Notes under the pieces: model-generated
Seen by the model: only the letters and a program-made list of their open reading frames with translations
The model's database searches: none
What the model was told of the DNA's origin: nothing
Part shown: positions 9,429 to 17,129 of the stretch, piece after piece
How the letters are laid out: every line of letters starts with the position of its first letter
Numbering within the stretch: position 1 is the stretch's first letter
Translations under genes and position numbers: made by a program
Assembly: GCA_934320845.1 (NCBI GenBank)
Contig: CAKRFU010000023.1
Coordinates: forward strand, 1-45,289
DNA from: an uncultured Lachnospiraceae bacterium
Lineage (GTDB): Bacteria > Bacillota > Clostridia > Lachnospirales > Lachnospiraceae
DNA: 45,289 nt
Direction: 5' to 3'

Positions 9429-12400
9429 TTACACTAATGTAATAGTTTTTGTTGTAGATAATCCACCTTTTGTCAATGTAACTACAACATCTCCTGGTGT
9501 AAGAGCATCAACTACTGTATCCTTATCAGTAGCTACTGTTACAGTAGCATCACTAACTGCTGTTCCAACTGCGCTCTTTAAAGCTGCACCATTAGTATAA
9601 GTAGATGCTGCTTTAGTTACAGTATCTGCTGCTGTTGCTGCTTTTTTCAAGTCATCGCTTGCAGTTTTTAAATCTAATAAATTAGTTACTTCAGCTTCTA
9701 CAAGCTTTTTAACACTAGCTGTTGCTTTTTCATAATCTGCATAAGCTGTATCAAATTTTGCTACTGTGTTTGCTGCTTTAATTGCTGTTATAATAGGCTG
9801 TGCTGTTGCTTTATCTGCAACATTCGCACCTGTTGAATCTAATTCTGCAAAAGTACCTGCACCTGTTAATGTATAATAGTTTCCAGCTGTAATAGTCTCA
9901 CCAGTCTTGCTAGCTACTACTGAATATTTAAGTCCATTATCAGGATCTACTGTTGCGTCAGCTTTTACTGTTACTTTTAATACAGCTTCGTTAGCCCAGT
10001 CAATTGTTGCTGATGCTGGTAATGTAAGAACTACATCTTTACCACTTACAGTAACTTTTTCTACACTGTATGTCTTATTAAGTGCATCCAAAGTATAATT
10101 AACTGCAAACTGTTCTTTTATTACTGAATTTGCGTATACATCTGAGTTAAAGCTTAATTTAATTGTCTTTGTTGCTGCATCATATGACATTCCTGTAGCT
10201 TTAAATCCAACTGCTTCTTTCCAGTTAACAATTGTTGAAATTTCTTTCAAATCACCAGCTTTTGCTGTTACTGTTGTTGACTTACCAGCTGCTTCTGAAT
10301 CTACTGAAACTGTTGCAATACCATTTGCATTAGTTTTAACTTTTTCTGTAGTTTTTGTACCATCAGAAGTAATCTTTGTGAATACAACATCAATGTCAGC
10401 TTTTGCATTACCCTTGTTATCAACAACTTTTATATATACATCTCTTGGCGCACCTGTTACTGCATTCTGAGATAAAGGATTAACAAAACTTGCTGTATAT
10501 CCTGTTGTTACACCAAAGCTATAGTTGATTGTAAGTTCTTCATCTAAGTTAGGAGTTCCCTCACCAACAAACTGTAATGTATCAACTAAGTTTGGATTAT
10601 ACTTGTTAACCAACTTTATAGTACCATCTTTTGTAACTACTGAAGAATCTAATTTGTTAATGATAGCACCTATTCCGTTAGCATTTGAAGTTACTGTAGC
10701 TATAGAATCTTTAATATCTACTGTTCCAACTTTTGAATCTGAAGATTTTGCAACATTAAATTTAATACCTGAAACTTCTACAACTTTATAGTTAGAATCA
10801 TAACCTTTCATAGCAACATCAAGCTGTGCGGCATACTTCCATGTCTCACCAACTGTGATTGCATCAGCGGCTACTGAAAGCGAACCATTAACAACACCTG
10901 CGTCTAATGTTGATTTTTCAACACCATCTATTGCAGAATTGTTATATTTTAATCCTAACTCTACCCAATAAAGATCAGCTAATGAAACTTTCTTATCACC
11001 TAATAAGAGAACTACATTATATTTACCAGATTTATCTTTTGCAGATATACCCTTTAATGAAGTTACTGAAGCTGCGCTAACCTTAGCAATAGCCTGACCT
11101 TTTGTATTTGTTACCTCTTCAGTTGTAATATTTGCAACACCTTCGCCTGTAAGACCTGACCACTCAATCTGTGCATTTGGTACTGATACAGGGTTATTAT
11201 TGCTATCAACTAACTGAGCTGTAAATGTAACTGACTGACCTTCTGCTGCTGCAAAGCTTGCACGCTCAACTGTAGCCTTTTTTGCTGCAACTGGATTCCA
11301 CATAACTGATGTGTAAACTTTTTCATTCTTAGCATCAATAGATACATTCTCATCATCACAAGCAATTGTACCAACTAAGTAAGTTGTACCAGTCTGAGTA
11401 GAATCAACTTCTACAGTGCCATCGCCCTTATCAGTTACTGCACCAACACTCTTTGTTGCCTCATCTTCTGAGATAACATAGAAGTTTTCTGCTTTTGTTG
11501 TATCTAACACATTTACATTTGTGTAGCTGCTAGCTTTCATTTCGTTCTGAGTAGCACATGCATAGTATCTAGCAACTGAACCATTTGCATTGTAGCATTT
11601 GATGATTGCATTTCCAACATAAGGGAATACTGGAACAGTCTTTGTAACTGAAGCATAATCTGTTCTATCTAAACCAAGAGCAGTCTTTTCAGCAGCTGAA
11701 ACTGTTTCCTCTTTTGAATATACAGGTGTTGCTGTTTCCCATTTGATTGATGTATTCTTTAAAAGAACTTTATCACCATTTACAACACTTTTCTGATCGT
11801 AAACATATGTTAAATCTTTAACATCAAAACCTGCATTATTATCTGCATTAACCTGACCCTTTGAAGTAATTTCAAGATAAAGACCATCTGAACCCTCTAA
11901 ATCAGTTTTAGCAATCTGAAGACCGAAATTGCTCTGTTTAAACGATTTAGTATTACTTCCATAAGTCTCTAATGTAGTTCCTATAGCATCACCTTTGTAT
12001 TTCTTAACAACAAGTTTAGTGTATTTAGAAACATTTACACTATTGAATGCTAATGTTGCATATTCTACATTAGCCATATCCTTTATATCATAAGGAATCT
12101 TTAATGTCTTTGTTGCATATGTGTCATATGAATCTGACTTCTGGTTAACCTTCTGTACATATGATGTAACCTTATCTTGTTTCTTTGTCTCACTAGGAAT
12201 ATTCAAGTATACAGCTGTCTTGAATGCTACCTTGTGATCTTCACTTGCTGTACTAACCTGCTGTGCTCCAACATACTGGCTATTTCCACCTGCGATATTT
12301 GTAATCTGACTTACATATCCAGCATTTGACTCAGTTTTAGCTGAGTTAGCACCTGGGACAAGATTATTATTATATGCTGAAGTACCATTCAAATTAAGGA

Positions 12401-13364
12401 CATCAGCTGTTCTGAATTCCCACCAATGCTTTGTAAATTGTTCTGTAGAAGCATAAGAAATAGTAGCAACATTCAATTTACCTTCAGCTACTATATTCTC
12501 TGTTGCCTCTGTAATCTTGAATTTGTAGCTTCCAAGATATGAGTTATCAGTATTTTTAACATTGCTTTTAGTAGGACCAACTACAAATGTTGCAATACCC
12601 TTAGAGTTTGTTGTAGCTACAACTAAGCTCTTTTCTTCATATTTTCCTGCTGTTGCTGTATCCTCTTCAAATCTGAGAACAACATTATCATTTGCAACCG
12701 GCTCGCCCTGTTTGTCAGTTACCTTTACCTGAATTGTAGCATCCTGTCCAGCTAATACTGTATTGCTATAACCTTTTACAGAATTTGTAACAATTGCATC
12801 TACCTTTTCAACATCCTGAACGATAGGTGCCTGTGTGATAGCTGGTGTAGTTGCTGGCTCTGCTGTAGGAGCTACTGTTGGCTCTGCTGTAGGAGCTACT
12901 GTTGGCTCTGCTGTAGGAGCTACTGTTGGCTCAGTAGTTGGTGCCTTTGTAGGTGCCTTTGTTGCAGAAGCTTTCTTCTTTACTGTAACTGTGCACTTAT
13001 ATGTGCCCTTGTATGTACCCTTTGTAACCTTAACAGTGATTGTAGATTTTCCTGCTTTCTTAGCAGTAACCTTAATTCCTGTAAATTTAGATTTTTTGGA
13101 TACCTTTTTAACTGTTGCTACTGACTTTTTGCTTGTGCTGACTTTCACATACTTAGCCTTGATGCTCTTGATAGTCTTTGCTTTTTTCTTATTTGTCTTA
13201 AGAGTTAAAGTAGTAGACTTTCCAGCAGTAAGTGTTTTCTTAGTAGCACTAAGCTTAGCCTTCTTTGCTGCAGCTGATGCCGAATTAACCGGGATGTTTA
13301 CACTAGTAACTGCAAGAGCTACTGATAAACCAACGGCTACAGACTTCTTTGCTTTTTTAATCAT
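9429..13364 (-). CDS. Large secreted Ig-domain surface protein, S-layer- or adhesin-like
   Basis: 1311 aa, ATG 13364 behind a perfect AAGGAGG 7 nt upstream. The signal peptide (about 1-32) is followed by a Lys-rich Ig-like domain (about 33-130), a Pro-Thr linker with PTVA/PTAE units (131-178), and a Big_1/invasin-type domain (about 190-305; AGQDATIQVKVTDKQGEPV). A long central region (about 306-690) is unrecognised. More Ig-like domains follow near 700-810 and 990-1090 (NPLSQNAVTGAPRDVYIKVV, GNAKADIDVVF), then an Ala-rich helical stretch near 1180-1260 and a short beta end. No LPXTG, SLH or dockerin was seen. The near-consensus promoter, perfect ribosome site and own terminator point to an abundant envelope protein, possibly the main surface layer. 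That role is inference. Confidence 0.8.
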   Translation of the reverse strand: MIKKAKKSVAVGLSVALAVTSVNIPVNSASAAAKKAKLSATKKTLTAGKSTTLTLKTNKKKAKTIKSIKAKYVKVSTSKKSVATVKKVSKKSKFTGIKVTAKKAGKSTITVKVTKGTYKGTYKCTVTVKKKASATKAPTKAPTTEPTVAPTAEPTVAPTAEPTVAPTAEPATTPAITQAPIVQDVEKVDAIVTNSVKGYSNTVLAGQDATIQVKVTDKQGEPVANDNVVLRFEEDTATAGKYEEKSLVVATTNSKGIATFVVGPTKSNVKNTDNSYLGSYKFKITEATENIVAEGKLNVATISYASTEQFTKHWWEFRTADVLNLNGTSAYNNNLVPGANSAKTESNAGYVSQITNIAGGNSQYVGAQQVSTASEDHKVAFKTAVYLNIPSETKKQDKVTSYVQKVNQKSDSYDTYATKTLKIPYDIKDMANVEYATLAFNSVNVSKYTKLVVKKYKGDAIGTTLETYGSNTKSFKQSNFGLQIAKTDLEGSDGLYLEITSKGQVNADNNAGFDVKDLTYVYDQKSVVNGDKVLLKNTSIKWETATPVYSKEETVSAAEKTALGLDRTDYASVTKTVPVFPYVGNAIIKCYNANGSVARYYACATQNEMKASSYTNVNVLDTTKAENFYVISEDEATKSVGAVTDKGDGTVEVDSTQTGTTYLVGTIACDDENVSIDAKNEKVYTSVMWNPVAAKKATVERASFAAAEGQSVTFTAQLVDSNNNPVSVPNAQIEWSGLTGEGVANITTEEVTNTKGQAIAKVSAASVTSLKGISAKDKSGKYNVVLLLGDKKVSLADLYWVELGLKYNNSAIDGVEKSTLDAGVVNGSLSVAADAITVGETWKYAAQLDVAMKGYDSNYKVVEVSGIKFNVAKSSDSKVGTVDIKDSIATVTSNANGIGAIINKLDSSVVTKDGTIKLVNKYNPNLVDTLQFVGEGTPNLDEELTINYSFGVTTGYTASFVNPLSQNAVTGAPRDVYIKVVDNKGNAKADIDVVFTKITSDGTKTTEKVKTNANGIATVSVDSEAAGKSTTVTAKAGDLKEISTIVNWKEAVGFKATGMSYDAATKTIKLSFNSDVYANSVIKEQFAVNYTLDALNKTYSVEKVTVSGKDVVLTLPASATIDWANEAVLKVTVKADATVDPDNGLKYSVVASKTGETITAGNYYTLTGAGTFAELDSTGANVADKATAQPIITAIKAANTVAKFDTAYADYEKATASVKKLVEAEVTNLLDLKTASDDLKKAATAADTVTKAASTYTNGAALKSAVGTAVSDATVTVATDKDTVVDALTPGDVVVTLTKGGLSTTKTITLV

Positions 13365-13403
13365 TGTTATGCCTCCTTAATATTTTACTTGCTATACATT
13401 ACC

Positions 13404-13431
13404 ATTATACAAAAAAGATAGCCTTTGTCAA
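13404..13431 (-). promoter_or_regulatory. Near-consensus promoter of the 1311-aa surface protein
   Basis: TTGACA (13426-13431), 16-nt spacer, TATAAT (13404-13409) on the minus strand. Both hexamers are perfect. The leader is about 33 nt and ends in AAGGAGG. The upstream stretch 13432-13546 shows no convincing gene. Confidence 0.85.
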
Positions 13432-13546
13432 GAAGCTTTTTCATTTTTTAACAAATATCTTCTTTTTTTCTCCCTTTTGCATAATCAAGTATCTCCTTTG
13501 TATGCGCTATAATATATACTTACTTTATGTCATTCTAATGTCGAAT

Positions 13547-14206
13547 TTAACATTTTTTCACAATTTTTTCATATTTTTCTCTATTTTCAATTTTCTGTTC
13601 ATTTGAATAATTAGAATGTTGATATATTGTAATTCTATTTCCTGAGACTATTTTATCTTTTAACATCCAATAAAGTTTTTGCCCACCATATGTCGTATTG
13701 TTCTTTACACAAAACGAAACAATACAACAAGGCGATTCCATCCCTTTCCTGTGTTTTAAAAAAATGTATACAGTTTTATTTGAATTTTTTAATTTGCTTT
13801 CGATTATGTAGTCACAGCGAATCATAGAATTGTTTTTCGGTCCATCCTTCGGAGAATATATACTAATGAAATTATCTACATCTAAATACTTTTCCAGATT
13901 TCTAAATGCAAAAATACGCTCTTCGATATTTTTTTCATCATTTAAACTGCCCCTATAATTGTCACTAGACGCTAAATATTTATCTGTTATCGGCTTCTTT
14001 TCAGAAAGAATCCATTGAATTGTTTTCTTTTTGTCTTTTGGTATATTGATATCAGTTAGATATTGAAATCCAACCAAATGATAAAAATCTTTCAGTTCAA
14101 AATCTAATGTTATAACTCGTATTCCCTTTTTTGCAAGATGAAAAACATATTGCGTAGTTTTGACTAAATGCAGAAAATTATAAGCACATTGTTGAACTTT
14201 ATCCAT
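13547..14206 (-). CDS. PBECR4-like toxin/nuclease-domain protein
   Basis: 219 aa from ATG 14206, chosen because GGAG sits 6 nt upstream and because the longer reading (from 14269) would translate the terminator at 14233-14260. Residues about 30-55 (VITLDFELKDFYHLVGFQY then LTDI) and the following Lys-rich helical region resemble PBECR4, a predicted barnase/EndoU/RelE-like nuclease family often linked to phages and conflict systems. I rely on motif memory, not a search. No signal peptide or membrane segment. The C-terminus (ENREKYEKIVKKC) almost repeats the C-terminus of the neighbouring NudC. The gene looks more A/T-rich than its neighbours. It is preceded by its own strong promoter, a structured leader RNA and a terminator, so expression is probably attenuated. 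Cognate immunity protein: none seen. Confidence 0.65.
   Translation of the reverse strand: MDKVQQCAYNFLHLVKTTQYVFHLAKKGIRVITLDFELKDFYHLVGFQYLTDINIPKDKKKTIQWILSEKKPITDKYLASSDNYRGSLNDEKNIEERIFAFRNLEKYLDVDNFISIYSPKDGPKNNSMIRCDYIIESKLKNSNKTVYIFLKHRKGMESPCCIVSFCVKNNTTYGGQKLYWMLKDKIVSGNRITIYQHSNYSNEQKIENREKYEKIVKKC
13557..13590. repeat. 34-bp imperfect direct repeat, copy 1
   Basis: 31 of 34 bases match 14497-14530. It lies in the last codons of the PBECR4-like gene, in the same frame and codon context (EKYEKIVK) as the other copy. Confidence 0.8.
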
Positions 14207-14232
14207 TTGCATCTCCAATTCTTCTATGTAGT

Positions 14233-14260
14233 AAAAAAGCCCTGCAAAACTGCAAGGCTT
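14233..14260 (-). terminator. Terminator between leader RNA and the PBECR4-like gene
   Basis: In minus-strand RNA, a 10-bp stem (arms 14251-14260 and 14237-14246, one G-U pair, loop GUUU) ends in six U residues. The toxin-like ATG is only about 27 nt farther on, so the terminator sits in the gene's leader, as in attenuators and type III toxin-antitoxin loci. Confidence 0.8.
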
Positions 14261-14414
14261 AATAAGCATTTATACAACTTTCTTTCGCTTTCGCTAGATG
14301 GATTATGGTAAGTTGTCACCTTTGTGAGCCTCCATGTTCACCGCTTTCCATCACGGCTCGCATTTCATAGACGAATAGCATTTTATGAGTCTGCTTCTCA
14401 AGAAGTTTCCTTCT
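14236..14414 (-). ncRNA. Structured leader RNA upstream of the PBECR4-like gene
   Basis: About 180 nt lie between the predicted start (near 14414) and the terminator. Visible structure: a 5'-terminal AGAAG-GAAA-CTTCT hairpin (14401-14414); a 5-bp stem 14326-14330/14355-14359; a 7-bp stem 14274-14280/14310-14316 enclosing a GCGAAAGC mini-hairpin; and a 6-bp match 14297-14302/14347-14352 that links the loops of those two stems, i.e. a kissing loop or pseudoknot. A 21-codon reading (14316-14381, MLFVYEMRAVMESGEHGG...) exists but has no ribosome site, so RNA function is favoured. It could be a type III-like antitoxin RNA, a ligand-sensing attenuator or an independent small RNA. I recognise no named family. 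Confidence 0.55.
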
Positions 14415-14420
14415 GCTATT

Positions 14421-14449
14421 ATATTATGTTCTTTTAGTTAGTTTGTCAA
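14421..14449 (-). promoter_or_regulatory. Strong promoter of the leader RNA/PBECR4 cassette
   Basis: TTGACA (14444-14449), exactly 17 nt, TAATAT (14421-14426) on the minus strand. It begins 14 bp after the nudC stop codon, so the cassette has its own transcription start. Confidence 0.85.
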
Positions 14450-14462
14450 CCTAAAAATGTTC

Positions 14463-15377
14463 TTATTTAAAAACATTATTGTTATATTGGATTGACTTCA
14501 CAATCTTTTCATATTTTTCTTTGTTTTCAAATACACCTATCATTTCTCTAGTGAGACTTATGCCGTCATTGTGTGCAGGCAGCTCGTTTCTTTTAAACCA
14601 CTGTGCTTTTGACAATTCTTCTGTGTCCATCGTGATATTTTCATCGCCGTCAAGTTCTGCAAAATATCCCATCAGCACATTACTGTCATATCCCCACGGC
14701 TGGCTTTTATAATATGTAAGATTTTTTATCTTAAGACCAACTTCTTCCTGCACTTCTCTTTTTACGGTTTCTTCTATAGTTTCACCTATCTCAACAAATC
14801 CTGCTATAAGTGCATATTTTTGATATTCTCTGTCAGGAGCATATTTTGTAAGAAGCAGTTTATCTCCATGTGTGACTGCTACTATTATCGCCGGTGCTAT
14901 CTTTGGATATATCATATTCCCACATTTCACACAATGCACCATTCTTTCTTTGTGTGCATGTACTGTTTTGGCTCCGCACCTGCCACAATATCGGTTGTCC
15001 TTATACCATGTGTTTAAATGCCATGCTGTCATGAGTGCAAAACATACTTCTTTTGACGTAAGCTGCCTTAAATTCTTTATCGGCTCAAATTTAAAATCAT
15101 CAATTCCGTTGCTGTTTCTTCCTATATAATTGCTCACTTCTCCTTCTTTTTCACACTCTATGACATTTTTTAAAAGAAAATATCTCGTTTTATCTATCGA
15201 CAGTATATATATGTACTCTCCTTTTATGTCTGAACATTTAGGAGTATCAAGTGTATCTTCTTTGTTTCTTGATATGAGTACATTTCTTCCGTCAAACACC
15301 ACCGCCCTGTCATCATTTTCAGGTATTATATCTTTGTATTGATTGTATAGGGTATGCGGCTTTATATCCTGTATCAT
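14463..15377 (-). CDS. nudC: NADH pyrophosphatase (NAD+ diphosphatase), Nudix family
   Basis: 304 aa; hydrolyses NADH/NAD+ (and possibly NAD-capped RNA 5' ends) to NMN(H) and AMP. A poorly conserved N-terminal domain (1-120) is followed by a zinc ribbon with two CxxC pairs (about residues 132/135 and 150/153) and the Nudix domain. The Nudix box is near residues 194-216 (GFVEIGE...REVQEEVGL), followed by SQPW, the NudC signature. AAAGGA lies upstream of ATG 15377. The last residues (ENKEKYEKIVK) are copied at the end of the neighbouring PBECR4-like gene. No terminator was seen before the cassette promoter, so read-through into the cassette is possible. Confidence 0.92.
   Translation of the reverse strand: MIQDIKPHTLYNQYKDIIPENDDRAVVFDGRNVLISRNKEDTLDTPKCSDIKGEYIYILSIDKTRYFLLKNVIECEKEGEVSNYIGRNSNGIDDFKFEPIKNLRQLTSKEVCFALMTAWHLNTWYKDNRYCGRCGAKTVHAHKERMVHCVKCGNMIYPKIAPAIIVAVTHGDKLLLTKYAPDREYQKYALIAGFVEIGETIEETVKREVQEEVGLKIKNLTYYKSQPWGYDSNVLMGYFAELDGDENITMDTEELSKAQWFKRNELPAHNDGISLTREMIGVFENKEKYEKIVKSIQYNNNVFK
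14497..14530. repeat. 34-bp imperfect direct repeat, copy 2 (inside nudC)
   Basis: Partner of 13557-13590, 940 bp away. It lies in the last codons of nudC, so the two copies bracket the end of nudC, the cassette promoter, the leader RNA and the PBECR4-like gene. Confidence 0.8.
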
Positions 15378-15398
15378 TATTTTTATCCTTTCCCTCTG

Positions 15399-15491
15399 TC
15401 ATTTAACCTTTATAGTTACAGTTTTACTCCACCCGCCATTATATTCTTTCTTTCCTTTTTTTATGACTATTCTTACCCTTGCATAATCTTT
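15399..15491 (-). pseudogene. Orphan C-terminal Fn3-like fragment directly after the S66 peptidase stop
   Basis: In the same frame as the S66 gene, immediately after its TAA, 30 sense codons read KDYARVRIVIKKGKKEYNGG then WSKTVTIKVK and a stop. This resembles the last strands of the Fn3-type, Lys-rich domains that end secreted proteins in this genome (compare YYVRVQAVSGKNIG...VKNVKVK at the end of 32599-34416). There is no start codon or ribosome site. I read it as the leftover 3' end of a secreted-protein gene. Confidence 0.55.
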
Positions 15492-16538
15492 TTACATTTT
15501 ACTTTCATATTCTACCTCAATTGTATCTTTCTCAACTTTGACTTTTGCTTTTGCTCCCGATATAACCGGCATCATCGGTGCTGTATGCCCTATATCCAAA
15601 TCCATTATTATAGGCACATTATACTTTTCGAGCAAAGGATATACCGCATTATATCTGTCTACACCTAGTATTTCTTCATCAAGACAAAGCGGCCTGCCTA
15701 TAAGAAATGCTTTTACGTTCTCAAACCATCCCGCATGGCCTAGCTGCCATATTGCACGTCTTATCGCCATAGGATTTAAATCACAGGATTCCATAAACCA
15801 TATACAACCGTCCTCTTTGTACTTTTGATTAAATTCTGCTACCTTATCAAACTTTGTTCCGACAAGATTTGAGAGACAATCAAGACAGCCGCCTATCATT
15901 CTTCCCTCAAACTGTACTATACTGTCATCTTTTCCTCTGCCAAATTTTTCTATTTCTGTTTTTTCCGTAACATTATATGGCTCCAACGGATTTTCTTCAT
16001 TTTTTAATGATTCTCTCTCCCACCTGTCATACCCATGCGCCTTGTATATTTTTCCCGTAAGCAAATCAAATGTATCTTTTAATGAAGGATGCCACGGCTC
16101 CATCCCATATGCTGCGGCACATGGTGAATATATTGCGGCGATATCGCAGAGTGTCGGAAGAAGAAATGTAAGGTTTGTATTGTCCGAATACCCTAAAAAC
16201 CATACCGGTTTTGATTTTTTTATACTGTCAAAATCAACATAGTCCAGTATCTCACACATAAGTTCACCGCCACCACATGAAAAGAGTGCTTCTGTATCTT
16301 TATTGTATTCTCCGCACAAAAATGAATTTATCTCGTCTGCACATTTTTCAGGTGTGTTACTTATTCCGACTCCTTCCCCTGCATAACAATTTGGTCCCGT
16401 GTGTGTTTTATACCCCATCTTTTCAAATGTCTTTAGTGCATTATCAAACGCCGTTTTGTACGGCTCGATATTGCATCCAAACGAAGGTGCAGCAAAACCG
16501 ATAGTGCCCCCATCTTCTAATCTTTTTGGAATTCTCAT
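15492..16538 (-). CDS. S66 family peptidase (LD-carboxypeptidase / MccF-like)
   Basis: 348 aa from ATG 16538; AGGAGG lies 8 nt upstream, while the in-frame GTG at 16544 is too close. The S66 Ser-Glu-His triad is visible: Ser118 in FLGYSDNTN, Glu250 in WFMESCD and His318 in DIGHTAPM. Length is typical. S66 enzymes trim the terminal D-Ala from LD-linked muropeptides during murein recycling, or (MccF group) cleave microcin C-like acyl-sulfamoyl adenylates. The GYSDNT and MESCD contexts and the ~350-residue length look closer to the MccF side, but substrate is not settled. There is no signal peptide, so the enzyme is cytosolic. The reading frame after the stop continues as an orphan Fn3-like fragment. 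Confidence 0.88.
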   Translation of the reverse strand: MRIPKRLEDGGTIGFAAPSFGCNIEPYKTAFDNALKTFEKMGYKTHTGPNCYAGEGVGISNTPEKCADEINSFLCGEYNKDTEALFSCGGGELMCEILDYVDFDSIKKSKPVWFLGYSDNTNLTFLLPTLCDIAAIYSPCAAAYGMEPWHPSLKDTFDLLTGKIYKAHGYDRWERESLKNEENPLEPYNVTEKTEIEKFGRGKDDSIVQFEGRMIGGCLDCLSNLVGTKFDKVAEFNQKYKEDGCIWFMESCDLNPMAIRRAIWQLGHAGWFENVKAFLIGRPLCLDEEILGVDRYNAVYPLLEKYNVPIIMDLDIGHTAPMMPVISGAKAKVKVEKDTIEVEYESKM

Positions 16539-16563
16539 TTGCACTTCCTCCTGTCATCAAATC

Positions 16564-16597
16564 AAAAATGGCAAACGAACAACTCACCTGCCATTTT
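16564..16597 (-). terminator. Probable terminator after the small-gene pair
   Basis: A 9-bp stem (AAAATGGCA and TGCCATTTT) with a 15-nt loop has a T-run on the minus strand. It lies after the frameshifted gene and before the S66 ribosome site. Confidence 0.5.
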
Positions 16598-16602
16598 CTC
16601 AC

Positions 16603-16856
16603 TCATCTACATTTTGTTTTTACAAAAGCAATGATATCATCATTTTTATCCATTACGTTATCATCTTTTTCTAATTCTTCGATGAATTTCCATGCATATT
16701 TTTTTCATCCAAATCAAATTCATCGCCACACATATATTCCGGCACATCAATCAATGCAACACTATACAATGTGTGTTTGTATTGCTTATACACTTTATCA
16801 CTTTGTGAATATTTACAATGTGGTGCATTGGCAACATATGATGTGGTGACATTCAT
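16603..16856 (-). pseudogene. Small conserved-looking protein interrupted by a -1 frameshift at an A7 run
   Basis: The zero frame starts at ATG 16856 (MNVTTSYVANAPHCKYSQSD...), runs through EYMCGDEFDLDEK and stops after a few odd residues. At the heptamer AAAAAAA (about 16703-16709) a -1 shift continues sensibly: DEKKYAWKFIEELEKDDNVM then DKNDDIIAFVKTKCR and a stop at 16603. The joined product would be about 85 aa. Acidic helical character continues across the join, which supports a real frame change. It could be a one-base deletion (pseudogene), a sequence error, or programmed -1 frameshifting on A-AAA-AAA. I do not recognise the family. It follows the 65-aa gene by 2 bp, so they form a pair. 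Confidence 0.55.
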
Positions 16857-16858
16857 TT

Positions 16859-17056
16859 TTAGGAGATCACTTGCATGCTTATCAATATTTTCCCATCTTT
16901 CTTCTCCTCTTGCTTATAAATCTCATCCCACTGATCATCCTGCATCCACTCGTCGTCTAAAGTTATATCGTCCGCATTCTCAGCATTTGCATACAACTTA
17001 TCCCTATTCAATTTTATAAATTTTTTAAAATCATCGATACTTTTCACTGCTTCCAT
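16859..17056 (-). CDS. Small acidic protein of unknown function (65 aa)
   Basis: ATG 17056 has an excellent AAAGGAG site 6 nt upstream, so it is a real gene. Residues 1-50 (MEAVKSIDDFKKFIKLNRDK..., DDEWMQDDQWDEIYKQE) form a helical N-terminus and a very acidic Trp-rich end. Size, acidity and position before a second small gene recall antitoxins, but I do not recognise a family and the downstream partner does not look like a known toxin. An inverted repeat upstream (17096-17129) could allow self-regulation. Confidence 0.65.
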   Translation of the reverse strand: MEAVKSIDDFKKFIKLNRDKLYANAENADDITLDDEWMQDDQWDEIYKQEEKKDGKILISMQVIS

Positions 17057-17095
17057 GGATGCTCCTTTCCTATCAGTGTAGCAACTAACAACTTT

Positions 17096-17129
17096 CTATT
17101 TTGTTATCCTTGCAAAACATACAAAATAG
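17096..17129. repeat. Inverted repeat upstream of the small-gene pair
   Basis: 9-bp perfect arms (CTATTTTGT at 17096-17104 and ACAAAATAG at 17121-17129) are separated by 16 nt. On the minus strand it follows a weak promoter-like TTGTTA-N17-TACACT, so it would lie at or just after the start site, an operator-like position. The rest of 17130-17234 shows no gene. Confidence 0.45.

Noticed and set aside
12835..13380. 181-codon plus-strand reading frame opposite the start of the 1311-aa surface protein
   Set aside because: Mirror of the Pro-Thr and Lys-rich codons; no ribosome site, and it ends across the opposite gene's ribosome site.
13547..14206. Classical ToxN/AbiQ (type III) toxin
   Set aside because: The layout matches, but the protein sequence does not show ToxN motifs and the leader has no clear tandem antitoxin repeats.
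14207..14269. Longer N-terminus for the PBECR4-like protein
   Set aside because: It would translate the terminator hairpin, while ATG 14206 has a well-placed GGAG.
14316..14381. 21-codon peptide gene inside the leader RNA
   Set aside because: No ribosome site precedes the ATG and the region is better explained by base-paired RNA structure.
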